From Lates calcarifer (taxonomy: Eukaryota > Chordata > Actinopteri > Centropomidae): a stretch of DNA of 64,000 bases. Below the pieces are notes generated by a model that saw only the letters and a list, made by a program, of their open reading frames with translations, had not been told where the DNA came from and did not search any database. The translations under genes and the position numbers were made by a program. Below are positions 26,803 through 39,100 of this stretch, piece by piece. The stretch's first letter is position 1. The number at the start of each line of letters is the position of its first letter. The stretch lies in NCBI RefSeq assembly GCF_001640805.2, contig NC_066838.1:9102066-9166065 (forward strand). Direction: 5' to 3'.

Positions 26803-28764
26803 GACAGCTGCTGTTAAACTTAGCAGCCACTGAGCTCAAGTCAAATTCAAATGATCCAATAATTAATTAGGTGTACATGTCATTACCATGAATGTGCTGG
26901 GGGGCTCTAGAGGATCGGTCCTTGTTTGCTGCAGCGTATGTACTGCGGGCTGACATGAAGCCTGAGGCTGTTCTGTCGCTCTCTGCCAGGTGTCTGAGCT
27001 GGAGCAGCCGATGGACGAGGGAGATGGAGTGGCACTGATGGATCCTGACTTCCCTGAGGACACGCTGCCAGAAAAACCTGCTAATGTGGTTCAGGTAGTG
27101 GCACGGTGACACTGCAGCTTCCCAGACAGATATTTAGATCCTCATTAATTTAATATGCAGCAGGATGAGTGAGAAAACTTTTTTGTGCCAGAACAGTAAT
27201 GAAACTGGCTAACTTTGCTCATGAGCTAAAGTATTTGGTGTCTGTATCTCTCACACACTTATATCAGCACAGAATAACTTTGATCTTGTCTCCAGCCCAT
27301 GTTCAACATGGCGGAGTACCACCAGCTGTTTGTAGGGACAGAGCGTCTGCGGTGTCCAGAGATCCTGTTCCAGCCCTCGCTGACTGGAGAGGACCAGATG
27401 GGACTGATGGAGACGCTGCAGTACGTCCTGGCCAGGTAATGATACAGTGTGGCACCTGCACACAAAAAAAGTTCCCATATGCATATACACACGCAGCCAG
27501 ACACATACGAAGACTTGCAAACACACATATAAATTATGCAAATTCTTTATCATCTGTAACGTAATTTCTCAGCTTTTAACTGTAGTTGTTTTAAAAATAT
27601 TATGTGTGAAAGGTTACAACTTTGACCAATTAATGTTTTTTTCACAGGTACTCTCCAGAGCAGCAGGAGGCGCTGGTGAGCAATGTATTTCTGACAGGGG
27701 GGAACATGCAATATCCCGGGATGAAGGAGAGAGTGGAGCGAGAGCTGCTGGCTATGAGGCCTTTCCAGTCACACTTCAAGGTACAACCTGTATCCTTTTT
27801 AAAATTCTATCATTACACATTCCTAATCTAATGTGCTAAACCATGAGGCTCTGAATCATATCCCACTTCACATGTTTGAGCCGAAAACACCTCTTGTTTG
27901 ATTGTAAATAATTGAGATCTTGGCTGCAAAATTTCTTCCATTTGCTGTTTAGTCAAGTTACTTCAACCATTTTACCCCAAATGAAAATAAAAAGATACAT
28001 TTGAACTAATTTAATTTAAGTGTTTGTTTACACAGAATATAGATGATCTAATGTACCTAAATGATTCCACACACCAGTATATTCACACACAGTCCTATTA
28101 GATTGCAAGTTAAACAAGTTTATCACACAGGCTTACAGTGGAAACATGTACTGACACAGCTTACATCCAAATACATCTCAACTGGATCCTTACATACATA
28201 TATATATATATATATATATGTATAAATAATGATGAATTTCTTGTTTTTATAAAATATAAAAAGTGCTGAAAGTGATGTGAAAAGAAAAAAAAGAAAAGTA
28301 AGACAAAAAGCCCAGATCCAGGGAAACCAGTTCCTCTGGATAAACTGGTCAACCAGTTTTCAGATGATAGTGGTTAAGATAATCCAGAGGTGATCTGTTT
28401 TCAAACACATTTGAACTCTGATTGACTTGTTCCCAGGTGACCATGGCATCACAGCCAGCCCTGGACGCCTGGTACGGGGCAAGAGACTGGGCCTTGGAGC
28501 ATCCACCTGGAGGAGGGGCAGCAGGAGGGATGGATCAGCAGACAGGAGTATGAGGAGAAAGGAGGCGAGTATCTGAGCGAACACTGTGCCTCTAACGCCT
28601 TCATTCCCATGAAGATTGCCAAACCAGTTCCCGCTCGCCCAGCCGAGAGCTCCATTACCACACTGACTTTAACTGGAACTTCTTCTGCCGTCTCCACGGT
28701 TACGTCTGCCCTAACTCCCTCCTGTTCTACTGTTGCTGCTGATGTTTCTGTGGTTACCTCCTGA
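23890..28764 (+). CDS. actr5: Actin-related protein 5 (INO80 subunit), reading frame shifted in last exon
   Basis: Nuclear actin-fold subunit of the INO80 chromatin-remodelling complex. Exons 23890-24273, 24919-25157, 25547-25716, 25968-26185, 26342-26506, 26990-27094, 27296-27435, 27648-27780 and 28437 onward. The second ATG is chosen (AAAATGG context, [12 protein letters not shown]). Visible hallmarks: the phosphate loop [14 protein letters not shown] (D42-N43-G44), [31 protein letters not shown], the long Arg/Glu/Gln-rich insert helix specific to Arp5 ([16 protein letters not shown]), [12 protein letters not shown], and the adenine-loop FLTGG. The exon 4 donor is GC (CAG|GCAAGG). In the last exon the frame is right through [12 protein letters not shown], then slips: the annotated frame meets TGA at 28551-28553 (556 aa), while the +1 frame carries the conserved continuation [22 protein letters not shown] and stops at 28762-28764. 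Either an indel or base error lies at about 28500-28508, or the allele is truncated. Confidence 0.95.
26772..26797. repeat. (TA)n microsatellite in actr5 intron 5
   Basis: Pure TA tract of about 13 units. A second TA tract lies at 28196-28219 in intron 8. Confidence 0.9.
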
Positions 28765-29693
28765 ACTGAGATCTCAGATATCATGAGTCTTATTTTGGGA
28801 TGAAGTGAAGTGTATACTTTTTTGGTGGACCCTCTTTCATCCAGTTCAACTTGTCTGCCTTTATCAGTGTCTCATGACTCCCAGCATGCCTTTCAGCAAC
28901 CCCCAGACAAGAGTTATGAAATTGTTGCATTCAGTCAAAGGTCAATAAGATGTGTCTGGCCTAAACATAAATGTAACTGCAAATTTTTTACAGTGTAAGG
29001 GAGTGGATTTTTCCTTTATGTACCAGTGAAGTCACCATTCTTGAATGTAGAAATGGGAATACACTTCCTGTCTGTTCTCGGTCTGCAGAGAGACCTCATC
29101 TGTTCACTGTTTGTTTTTTGGTCTCCTGTGACTTTTGTGACTGGAAATACTGTTTTGTTTTATTTTCATTTTGCCTGAAGAAACCACAAGAGACCGTTCA
29201 TGTTGAACAGCCATCAAATTAATGATCTTAAAAGTCCAGTGGGAATATTTTTGTGTATCGTTATGTAAATAGAATTTGCTGTTTGTACGTTTTTAAAAAA
29301 TATATATATTTTCACTGATGGAAACAGCTGTCTCTGCTTATAATTGACTGAAAGGTCGAGAGGAAAGTCTGGCAGATGTTGCTTGTTGCAGAGCGACAAA
29401 TGCTCACAACAAAGAGTTTTCTCATTTGCCTTTAGTTGTATCTATACATACAGTTAATTTTGGCTTTATTATTTCTTAGGTTTTATTAGTCCAAATTTTT
29501 GCTGCTACACTAATATAATGGAGGTGAATGGGATTTTATTCATGGTGCTCACATCATTCAAAAATTTTAAAAATTCAACTGCAGCTCTGTCCTCGTTACT
29601 GTGAAGAAGGGATACAGCTAACATTTCCTTTTTTAGTTACCCATTATGTAATCAATTAATTGTGTAGTCTATAAAATTTGGTCTGACAAATGA

Positions 29694-29699
29694 AATAAA
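29694..29699 (+). terminator. Candidate poly(A) signal of actr5
   Basis: First clear AATAAA on the + strand after the actr5 stop, about 930 bp downstream. A weaker variant could be used earlier. Confidence 0.35.
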
Positions 29700-30556
29700 A
29701 TAGAAAAGTCAAGAGGGTGATGTTTAGCAGTCAACTGCTTGATAAATAGACCAATAATTTCAACACTACTCCAGGTAATCCAAACAACATGCACTATAAA
29801 GTTGTTGAGATAAATGCCTCCAAACCTGGACCACCAAGAGTATTTTCATGGATAGATAACACCAGAGGTAAGTAAGAACATGTTTTCATTTCTAATTTGG
29901 GTGAACTGCATATGGAGGGTAGAGTGTATAGATACTGTATATCTATATATGATTAGATGTTGCAGTATAGTGTTGCACCACTAGATGGCACAGATTAACA
30001 AAAAATCTAGGCATTCTGTCCAGACCTCACAGTGATAACTGAGTTATCATTGTAATCACAGTAGTAGATCTTTTGTTTAGTATTACACTGACCTCTATTG
30101 TCAGTTTGCTAAAGCCTAAGACTTCATCTCATAGAACTGCTGTGTCAGCCATCTTAGAGAAGAGACACTTTCTCACCATAGGTTTCCCTTAATGTTAGAC
30201 CTGATGCTGTGGTCTTCTGTGAATGGCAATTGAACAAGATGTTTTTAATGCACTTCTTTACATACCCACAGTTCAATCGGCCTAATGTTCACAAGAACGT
30301 GACAGCGGGAACCTTGACTCCAGTTCTCCTCTCATCTAATCTAAAAGTTTAGACTCTCTTAGCCTCTGAGGAACTGTCAGGTGTCTTGCAGGTGTGCTTG
30401 CTGTTCTGTTTCACCCCTTGTCAGTCCACATTATTAACCCAGCAGACCTCTGCAGCCTTATAATATTGTGTGGTGTTAAACTGTGCCTCAGCTCACGGTT
30501 CAAAACTTCAGACAGCTTGTTCTGCTTCTCCTCAAGCAGCAGTATGGCAACCAAAT

Positions 30557-30559
<3 letters not shown>

Positions 30560-30593
<34 letters not shown>
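30560..30593. repeat. (CA)n microsatellite
   Basis: Pure CA tract of 17 units, followed by AGAGCAGCAGCAGCAGC. Confidence 0.95.
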
Positions 30594-30596
<3 letters not shown>

Positions 30597-31910
30597 CAGC
30601 AGCAGCAGCCTGGTTTCCACAGCAGGGTAGAGTGGTGCTAATCACAGCCAAAACAGGCCTGTGACTGCAGGGTAATTGGCTCAAATTTAACAAGAGGGAT
30701 TAAAAAGGAAAAACACGGCAATCTTTTATGTGTAAAAATAAGCAAAGAGGATTTATTTCTATGGCTACATTATTTCAGCACAGCTTTAGGAACGAACAAC
30801 TTCAACTGCAGGTGCACCTCAAAAAACACTGTGGATAATGGGTGTTTTCTACCTTTTCCATATAATATGTGATCAGCTAATGGAGCTGCTATTGTGTCAC
30901 TGTTGGTTTGTTATGGACAGTAAACAAGCAGGTGAATAATCCTGGAAAGCTTATTGATCTGAGATCTGTTTGAGAAATACAAAGACTTATTTCATATTCA
31001 CAGTATTCTCTGGTTATTATCTGTATTGATGGTGGTTCTTCCTGATGCGTTGTGGTTTTAATTAAAGAACAAAAAACAGATGCGATTGGTGGCCATGGTA
31101 CCCATGTTTATACCTGCTTCCATCTGCATCTTGCTCACCTCTACCATATATACATTTTTTTCCCCCTGTTGTGTGCACTGTTACCACCTTGCCAGATGTC
31201 AGTGATGTACAAGTCAAATTTACTGCTAGGACCGATAAACGTCATCATTAGGTGGGGTTTCTAAGTAAATTGTCTATCGGACAGCTCAAGGGATATTCAA
31301 GGTGCACCATGCAGATCTGTATTTTAAAAAATACCTGCTCTGTATTGGAGCCTGTTTGTGCCACAGTGCTGGCCAGTGTCCAATTAGGAGGATTTATCCG
31401 TTGTAGGTCAGCAGGAACACCAGGCAGGGCTGAGCTCATGTCACATAGTCCTATGTTGGAGGGGAGGAGAAAATAAAAACCCAGAGCTGGTGATGTGACA
31501 GATGCACAGTGAGGTTTTTTTTTAATGACTGGACAATCTTATTTTATTTTATATTTCCAAGGTAAAACTTGAACCTGTCAAATATTCTAAATAATTCAGG
31601 GAGGAACGACAAGATCCACTTTTTTTTCTTCTTATTTTTCTTTTTTTTTTTGGTACTAGTACAGAGAGGTCTTCATGGTTACAGAGTTTAAAATAGCCTG
31701 TTAGCAGAGTGTCTTGTTGGCATAGTTACATAAAGTGTAGACCAGGTGACTGCAAGTTCTGAGTTAAAATCCAATCTCCATTGCAGAAAACCCCCACTGT
31801 TTCCATGCTTCCCGTCTCTCTTCAGCCTGGGGATGAAATTGTGGCTTTGTGTGATGCCTTCTAGATGAAGCTCATCACAAATGAAATTGTGTGCATAAAA
31901 TCTGATCATT

Positions 31911-32262
31911 TAGGTATTTGAAGTATAAGTAGTAATATCACACTATAAAAATACCCCATCACAAATAACTGTCCTCTATTCAAATTTGTACTGGAACTAA
32001 TTTAAACTATTTTATATACACTTTTAGGTAGTTTAATCCAAAACAGTGTATCATATTTTACATATTGCTCATAGGTTTTGTGTGTAAAATATTAATCTGA
32101 AAAGTAAATAGAAACTATAGCTGTAAAATAAATGTAGTGGAGTAAAAAGTACAGTGTTTCAGTCTGTTATAGTACCGTAAAAGTACAAAGTAGCATAAAG
32201 TATTAATACTCAAGTACCTCAACATTGTACCTAAGCACTTGTACTTGTGTTAATGTTCTTAC
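31911..32262 (+). mobile_element. Dispersed teleost repeat of the AAGTAxAAGTA type
   Basis: The segment has the order of blocks known from a very common fish interspersed repeat: AAGTATAAGTAGTAATA at the start, then TATATACACTTTTAGGTAG, TTAATCTGAAAAGTAA, GTAGTGGAGTAAAAAGTAC, AAAGTAGCATAAAGTA and CTCAAGTACCTCAA at the end. It is non-coding, so presumably a non-autonomous element. I recognise the blocks but cannot name the repeat-library family with certainty. Confidence 0.75.
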
Positions 32263-33495
32263 TTTGCACTTTGTGACTCTTTTGGGTTGATGTGATCATG
32301 TGAGAAGCCATGACATCTGCTGCCAAACAGTATTTTAAAAAATATTTTAAATCCAAGAAACAACCCGATTCACATTATGCTCTTAAAGACGTCCATGTTT
32401 GACCACTGTTTGTCTGGTGAGACTGGTAGCACATAAACTCAGTGCTCTTTGGCAGCTGTCCATCTCGTCTCAAATGTCAGGGCTTCCCATGAGAGCTTGA
32501 AGGCGATGTGTGAAGAGACTGCTGTTGCTTGAAACACTATTATGACCTCAAGCAGTTCTCAAGTATCTGCAAACTGATCTCTATCTTTCATGGATATGAA
32601 CTGAGATCTGCTTGGAAGATTAGATATTAATCTAAAAACCTATGGTCTGTCAGTTATAATAAGTTTGTTGTAAATGGGCTAAAACTTATGGTAAGACTGA
32701 TATGTTCCTTTAAAGTGCCTATAACATTATCATGCTTATGTTTTCATATTATTAAATTCAACCAGTTTTGTCATCACACATGTGGATATTCATTTTCTTG
32801 ACTCCCAAGCTGGAGTTTTAATAGCCCCTTGAACATCTCGTTCTCACGTCTTCAGAAGAGTTGGCTGCCGCCCAACCAGAGTCACTTACTCTTCTCACTG
32901 AGAAGCTCACAGATCAGCAGGAGCAGCATCAGCAGTGTGAGCTGAATGAACCTAATAGACCTGATATTTCAGTGGACAGTTTGTGAGAAGCTGCTGTCTC
33001 TGTATCATCGATGGCCAATTGTTATTTTAATGTTATTCATCTCTCTCTGAAGGGATACTCCACTCAAAATCTTTCTCTACTCTACATAATCCAGTTCTAT
33101 ATAGTCTACTCATACTTGTTCCACTGCTTTGAAGATTCAAAGAAGGCGATGGTGTGATATAAAGGCGGTGTGTTCAGCCAGATCTTTACAAAATGATTTA
33201 TTTTGGGCATTTTAAGCATTTGATTTGACTGTGGAAGATTTTCACACACTATGTTGCAGGAGCAGTTTGAGAAGTTTCCACACCTTTTTTTTTTTTTTTT
33301 TAAACTTGTCACTATTCAAATCCTTTGTAAGTGACTTGAACCCAACTACACCCTTCTCACCTTTCAACCTGACAGGAGGCACAGTACGTGTTTCATACTG
33401 AGTATCACTGAATATCAGTTGTGAAATATTGGTTAAATGTGCACAGATTATTGTTGTTATTTTACCTATGGATGGTCACCCTGCTTACATGATTT

Positions 33496-33502
<7 letters not shown>

Positions 33503-33536
<34 letters not shown>
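33503..33536. repeat. (CA)n microsatellite
   Basis: Pure CA tract of 17 units. Confidence 0.95.
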
Positions 33537-33538
<2 letters not shown>

Positions 33539-33645
33539 CATGCACAAGTTCTCCATGTAGGCAAGTCTTAGTCAGACATGGAGGCAGATTTGGGATTTAG
33601 AAGGTAATTTCAAGGGCTCATTTGCAAAAGATCTTATTACCATTA

Positions 33646-33648
<3 letters not shown>

Positions 33649-33691
<43 letters not shown>

Positions 33692-33708
33692 CACACACAC
33701 ACACACAC
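33649..33708. repeat. Compound (CT)n(CA)n microsatellite
   Basis: About 20 CT units joined directly to about 9 CA units, a homopurine/homopyrimidine tract abutting a Z-DNA-prone tract. Confidence 0.95.
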
Positions 33709-34217
33709 GCTTTGAAAGGTTGGAGGCTAAAGTCCTGTCTCACTCTGGGATTTATTACCATTTGCAGACACATTGTCTGAGGCTGATGAAGTCATTATAA
33801 TGGTTCTCTGCTGTTATGAAAAACTTTGTCACTCCAGTTTTGCAAATGATCACTGTCTTTATTTGAACTAAAGGTGCATGCTGTCCATGTTATATCATGA
33901 AAATTTCATGGCTGATTCCATGAGATCTGTTTTGAGCCTACACTGTAAAAAATACATAGATGCCACTCTGAATTGTAAATATATACGTGCCTTGTAGATG
34001 ATAATCATGTGACTTTAATGGCGCTGCTTTATTATCTGAGGACATGAAACATGTGGTGCCTGGGACATAATGAAACATCAGTAAAGTTGAAAGCAAAGTG
34101 CCTTGATGCCAAATTGACTTTATTTGTTTTAACGTCCAATTAAACTGGAGGGCAATGAATCACAGACACAGGTCCATTAAACAAACCAGGAGCTTTTCTT
34201 TTTATAAGCAAAAGCAC

Positions 34218-34219
<2 letters not shown>

Positions 34220-34261
<42 letters not shown>
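34220..34261. repeat. (TG)n microsatellite
   Basis: Pure TG tract of about 20 units. Confidence 0.95.
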
Positions 34262-34262
<1 letters not shown>

Positions 34263-36125
34263 ATGTGATTGGATTAACCAAAGAGCCTCTGCATTGGCGC
34301 ACCAGTTAAAGCATGAAGGCCAGAGGTGAGCTGTTCAATAATTTGTTCTTTTTTCCACTTCAGTAGTTGGTCGACTGGTGTACTCTAATAAATCTTAATA
34401 AGGGCTTTGTTTTACTATTGAACAAAGAAACAGCAATAACTATAACAAATATTTGTACCTTATTCAAACAATGCATCAGATGCACAATCAACTTCAGGGT
34501 CACATGCAGATCAATATGATGCAGCAAACAAATGGAGAAACTGAGCAGGCCCTGATCTGAGCCTCTTATCAGCTCAGGTCTGACACAGTGGGATGAGGGG
34601 CTAAGTCCCACCTTCCTGGAACGGGACAGGAAGTAAGGTTTTCAGCAGTGATCACACACTTATGTTTACATCTGTGTTTTTTCTAGCATCAGCATCAATC
34701 AGTGGCATAAGAACTGTATAACACCACAGTAAATCTTTTGTAGCTGAAAAGTGTTGCTGCGTTGACCTCTGTTGGTTGGATGTTTCATCTTTGTTTTGTT
34801 TTGTCACTGTAGAGATTTACAGAGACCGAGCAACAAGATGAAAATTTCAGATGTCTAAAAAAAAAAACATCCTACGAGCTCTTTAATTCAAAATGAACCA
34901 ATAGTTTTTCTGTGCTCCTCAGGCTTCACCATGTTACTTTTACATGTTTTAATTTTCTTTGGTGTTCAGCTTTGACTCTCTCAGATGAGGACGTCATGGC
35001 TGGGGTAAAGAGCTGATAATCATCCATAGTTCATCTTTTCCAGGTTGAACCATCTTTAAAGCACTTGGTGTGACAATGTGTTTTTAACTGATGCAATATA
35101 AACAAACAGTAAAAAATCAGAGATTTCATTTGCAATGAATAGTCAAGGAGCTGAATTTCCATATTTCCAAACTCTCTCAGTCTGAACTGTTGGCTTCTGC
35201 TGTGCTGATTGTCCTAATGATATACAAACATGGTGATTGTGGTCCATAATTATGTTTTGGAGAGTCAGCTGACCTTAGTGGCCAAGATCATCAGACAGAG
35301 AATCTGTCATTATGTGGGAGAAAAAGGACAATGTTTTTGAAGAAGAGAAAATGTGAACAAGAGCAGACTTCTGTGCAAGTATTTCTGTTTTTATTTGGCA
35401 TCATTATTATTTATTCTCACAAGTATTTTCCTGCAACATTTGATTGACTACATTTTTGAGAACCAAAATACCCTCCCAACAAAAATTCTTGTTTAATTGC
35501 AGTTCCATTTCAGCCTGGATGAGCCTCATTCCTGTGTGTGGGTCTCCTCTGAGGGGGTGGGGTGGGGTATGTGTGTGCAAACACCCTCTTTTTGCACTGT
35601 TATCTTCACTGATATGATTTTGGCAGCTGAAGAGATCTATAGACATAGATATTCCCTAATGGCTTTTGAAAGGACACTGTGTTTGTATGCTTTCCTATTT
35701 CCTCCAGTCAGCTCCCAAAGGGCCTGAAAAGTCTTCAATCTCTGTGAAGGAAATGAGGGAGAAAAGGCCTCTGAGCTCTCTGCAGGAGCTTACACAACTT
35801 CTTCTGATTGAACACCCAGATATGAGTAATGAGTTAATGAACATTTACAAGTATCAAACCTTATCACTCAACTATAAACTGTTACACGGTGTCCGGCACA
35901 ATGTCAGGCACAGTGTAATCAACCCAACAAGGGAAGCAGAAGTAGCTGTAATCAGATGTAAATGACCTCTTTCTCCTCCCCCTCCTCTCCTCCTCCCTCC
36001 ACATGCAGAGAACAACAGGTTTAAATCCTGTCTGAGTACGGCTACAAAGCTTGTGGTTGTTGATAGCAAGGGTCTGAATTATTGACTTTGAATTATTTGT
36101 TCCTAAATTTATATAAACTGGAGCC

Positions 36126-39100
36126 ATGGTATTTCGGACAGCTGTGAAGCATGCTAAGAAGCACCCGGGTGTAAGTACTCTTTATTTAGTGCCTGTTTGT
36201 TTCTTTTTAGTGCTTTCATGTTTTGACAAAGTGGTTATGAGCTGTAGATAAAGTTTGAGTTTGAACTCACAAAGTAGCTACATTAAAGAATTTCCTGAAT
36301 TTTGCTTATGAAAATATTATAAAATAAAATAACCAAGCAGAAATGTCAAATTAACATGAAAATGAATTAAAAGTGGATGTGCTACATTGAATGCATTCAG
36401 CATTTGGACAGCTCCTGTGTTTGTAATAATGAGTTTGGTTAAAAAATGAATATTATAACTTGAATTTTTTTCTTCTTTTTTGTTTCATCTGTTTATTCTG
36501 TATCATCAATGCTACATTAACATAAATAATAATATATAATAATAATAAACATAAATACATTTGGTTTAATTGTAGAAACTCTGTTGTGTCCATAGTCCCT
36601 CCTGTCAGGGCTTACACTGAGTGGACCTGTTGCATCTGTGTTTTCTGTTAATTCTTTTTTCATTAACAGGAGCAGTAAAGATGGTTAAACATGGTTATAC
36701 ATAGGATGAAGAAATGTGAATTATGTAAATTATACAATGGGCTACAGGGCACCTTGCTGAAACTTACTTGAAGCCCCTGTTAGCTGGTTAGACTTTTAAA
36801 TTCAGGTTAAAATTTGGGTCTTGATAATTCTGTAATGTATTTCTGTTTTTTATGGTATCACTACAAATTGAAAAGTATCACATCCTTTACTGTACAGTGT
36901 TTGTATAGGAGTGTAAAGTATAAGAGAAAAGAAATTAGTCAAACCAGGAGACATGATCCAAAATCTAATTTTGTCTCATCTCATCTTATTTAAACTCTAA
37001 TTCAGTGGGTTAAGTTGCTTCAGCTGCTTGTTTGAAGTCAAGTCAAACCGAGAGAGGCTTAACGCTTTAAAAAACATCCATGACTTTTACAAACCTCTTA
37101 AATCTAAACTGAAAAAAATCTAGGAAATGAGTGGTTGGAGTAAAATACATTTAAAAATGAGAGTTGTCCCTACAGGGGACAGGATTATTTCTGCGTTTTT
37201 TACCAGCTCTGCTGTCATAGAGCAGAATGACAGAGTTTTAACTTCTTGTCATCAGCGTCCCAGGAGACAGAGAGAGAGAGAGAAACTGCAGGGTGGAAAT
37301 CCCTATGAGACTCTACCAGAACTGCTTGATATGGTCTAGCATCTATCACAGACAGACAGGCTGAGAGACAGACAGTAAGAGAGAGAGAGAAGCTGCAGGG
37401 AGCAAATCCCTGTGAGACTCAACAAGCCTCCTTGATCAAGCTACAACAGTCAGACAGAGACAGACAGGCTGTTAGAGAGAGTCAGAGAGTTTAATAGTCA
37501 GAGAGACAGACAGAAAATCAGCAAGATAAACCGACAGATAATTAGACAGGCAGACAGAAATGGAGAGTCTATTAAAGCCAGAGTCAGAGACAGACAGGAG
37601 GCCAGACAGACAGACAGAGAATTACTCTGAGAGGTTGTGTCCAAAATCATCTACTACTTAAAATCTAGTCAGACTTGTTTTGTCTGAATTTCTGAGAAAT
37701 ATTAACACTATGAAACTGACTAAATACATGCAACATAAAAAGTAATTTACAATAAATGACTTCTTCATCTTGATCTTGAATGAAGAGAAAGGGTACATTT
37801 AGATGACTGAGAAGTATCAGTCTTTTTTTTTTTTTGACACATTACATAGTCCATTAATAATTCAAGAGGTGGAGAGTCTTTTACTTAAGTAAAAGTAGTA
37901 ATACCATAAAGTATTATTAACAAAGTGTACTCAGAGAATTAAAGGTAAAAATGTTTGTTAAGCAGAGGAATGGTCTCAGTGTTAGTGCTAGTGTTTTTAC
38001 ATATTTAATTAGAATTCACTGGATTTAATGTTGTAGCTGATGAAAGTGCAACTAGTTTTAATTAGTTTCGACTGCTGGAAAGTTTACTCTTTGCACTGTA
38101 TGGGCAAGTTCATTGTGTTTTGTCTCTAAAATCTTAATTGGTAAGAAAAAACTCGTAACTCTTGCTCTCAAACAAATGAAGTGAGGTAAAAAATACAACA
38201 TTGTCCTCTGAGATGTCAGAAAATGGATGACTACAACATGACACACATTAGCATGAACTGGAAATACTCAGGTAAAGTACAAAAGTACAGTAGACAGTGA
38301 GTCAGCAGATGTTAATAGAAATAGAGTTAATAGAAAGTCAGGTAGACAGGTTATGAGAGAAAGTCTCAAAGGCAGAGAGACAGTCAGACAGACAGAGTAA
38401 ATTAATAAAAGTAAAACAACAAAACAATGTAAAATATTTAATTGCAAACGAGAGCTGTGCATAATAGTAACAGTAAACAGGGAAACATGATAACAGGATG
38501 ATGGAGCAGAAGCCAGTGGTAATCCTCAGAGATGTCGTTGGTCAGCTGCTCAGACCAACGCTCTTACATTTCTGTAAACAGGAAGTGTAAAATGCAGTTT
38601 CCATTAAGCCCAACAGTCCGGCTTCTGTAAGTCTCAGCTGGAGTATAATTTAAATGCACTTCACAGGAGTTTAGAGTGAGTTTATAGCTGCCCTGGTGTT
38701 ACTGTTGATGAGATTCAAGGAGAGTTTCTCACAGTTGAGTAAGTGGGTTGAATTCCTCCTCTCCTCAGTTAATAAAATGCTGCATCTGCCCTTTTATAAT
38801 TCAAGAAGGTGCTTTTACATTTGCATATTCACTGAGACATTCAGCAAACGCAGCGTCAGGTGTCATGATGTTGATGCTGTCTGGGGCTGATGCAACGAAG
38901 AGAAGGAGTTACTGTTTTCCCTAAAACTAGCTGCTTAACATACTGTATACAGGAGCCAACATAAGTTAGATTTTTAAATTGTAATTTATTAATTTAATAT
39001 ATTTAAAAAAAAAAAAAAAAAAAACATTTCAAGTGTACAGGTGGTGTAAGTGCACAGGTATACACTGAGCTAAACACACATCCAATAAAGATTGAAGACA

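Larger units (their letters stand above)
28765..36125. other. Interval between actr5 and the NDUFA4-family gene
   Basis: After the actr5 3' UTR no gene is convincing. It holds microsatellites ((CA)n 30560-30593 and 33503-33536, (CT)n(CA)n 33649-33708, (TG)n 34220-34261) and a full-looking dispersed repeat at about 31911-32262. One open stretch behind a good acceptor (35705-35965, + strand) is discussed separately. Confidence 0.55.
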
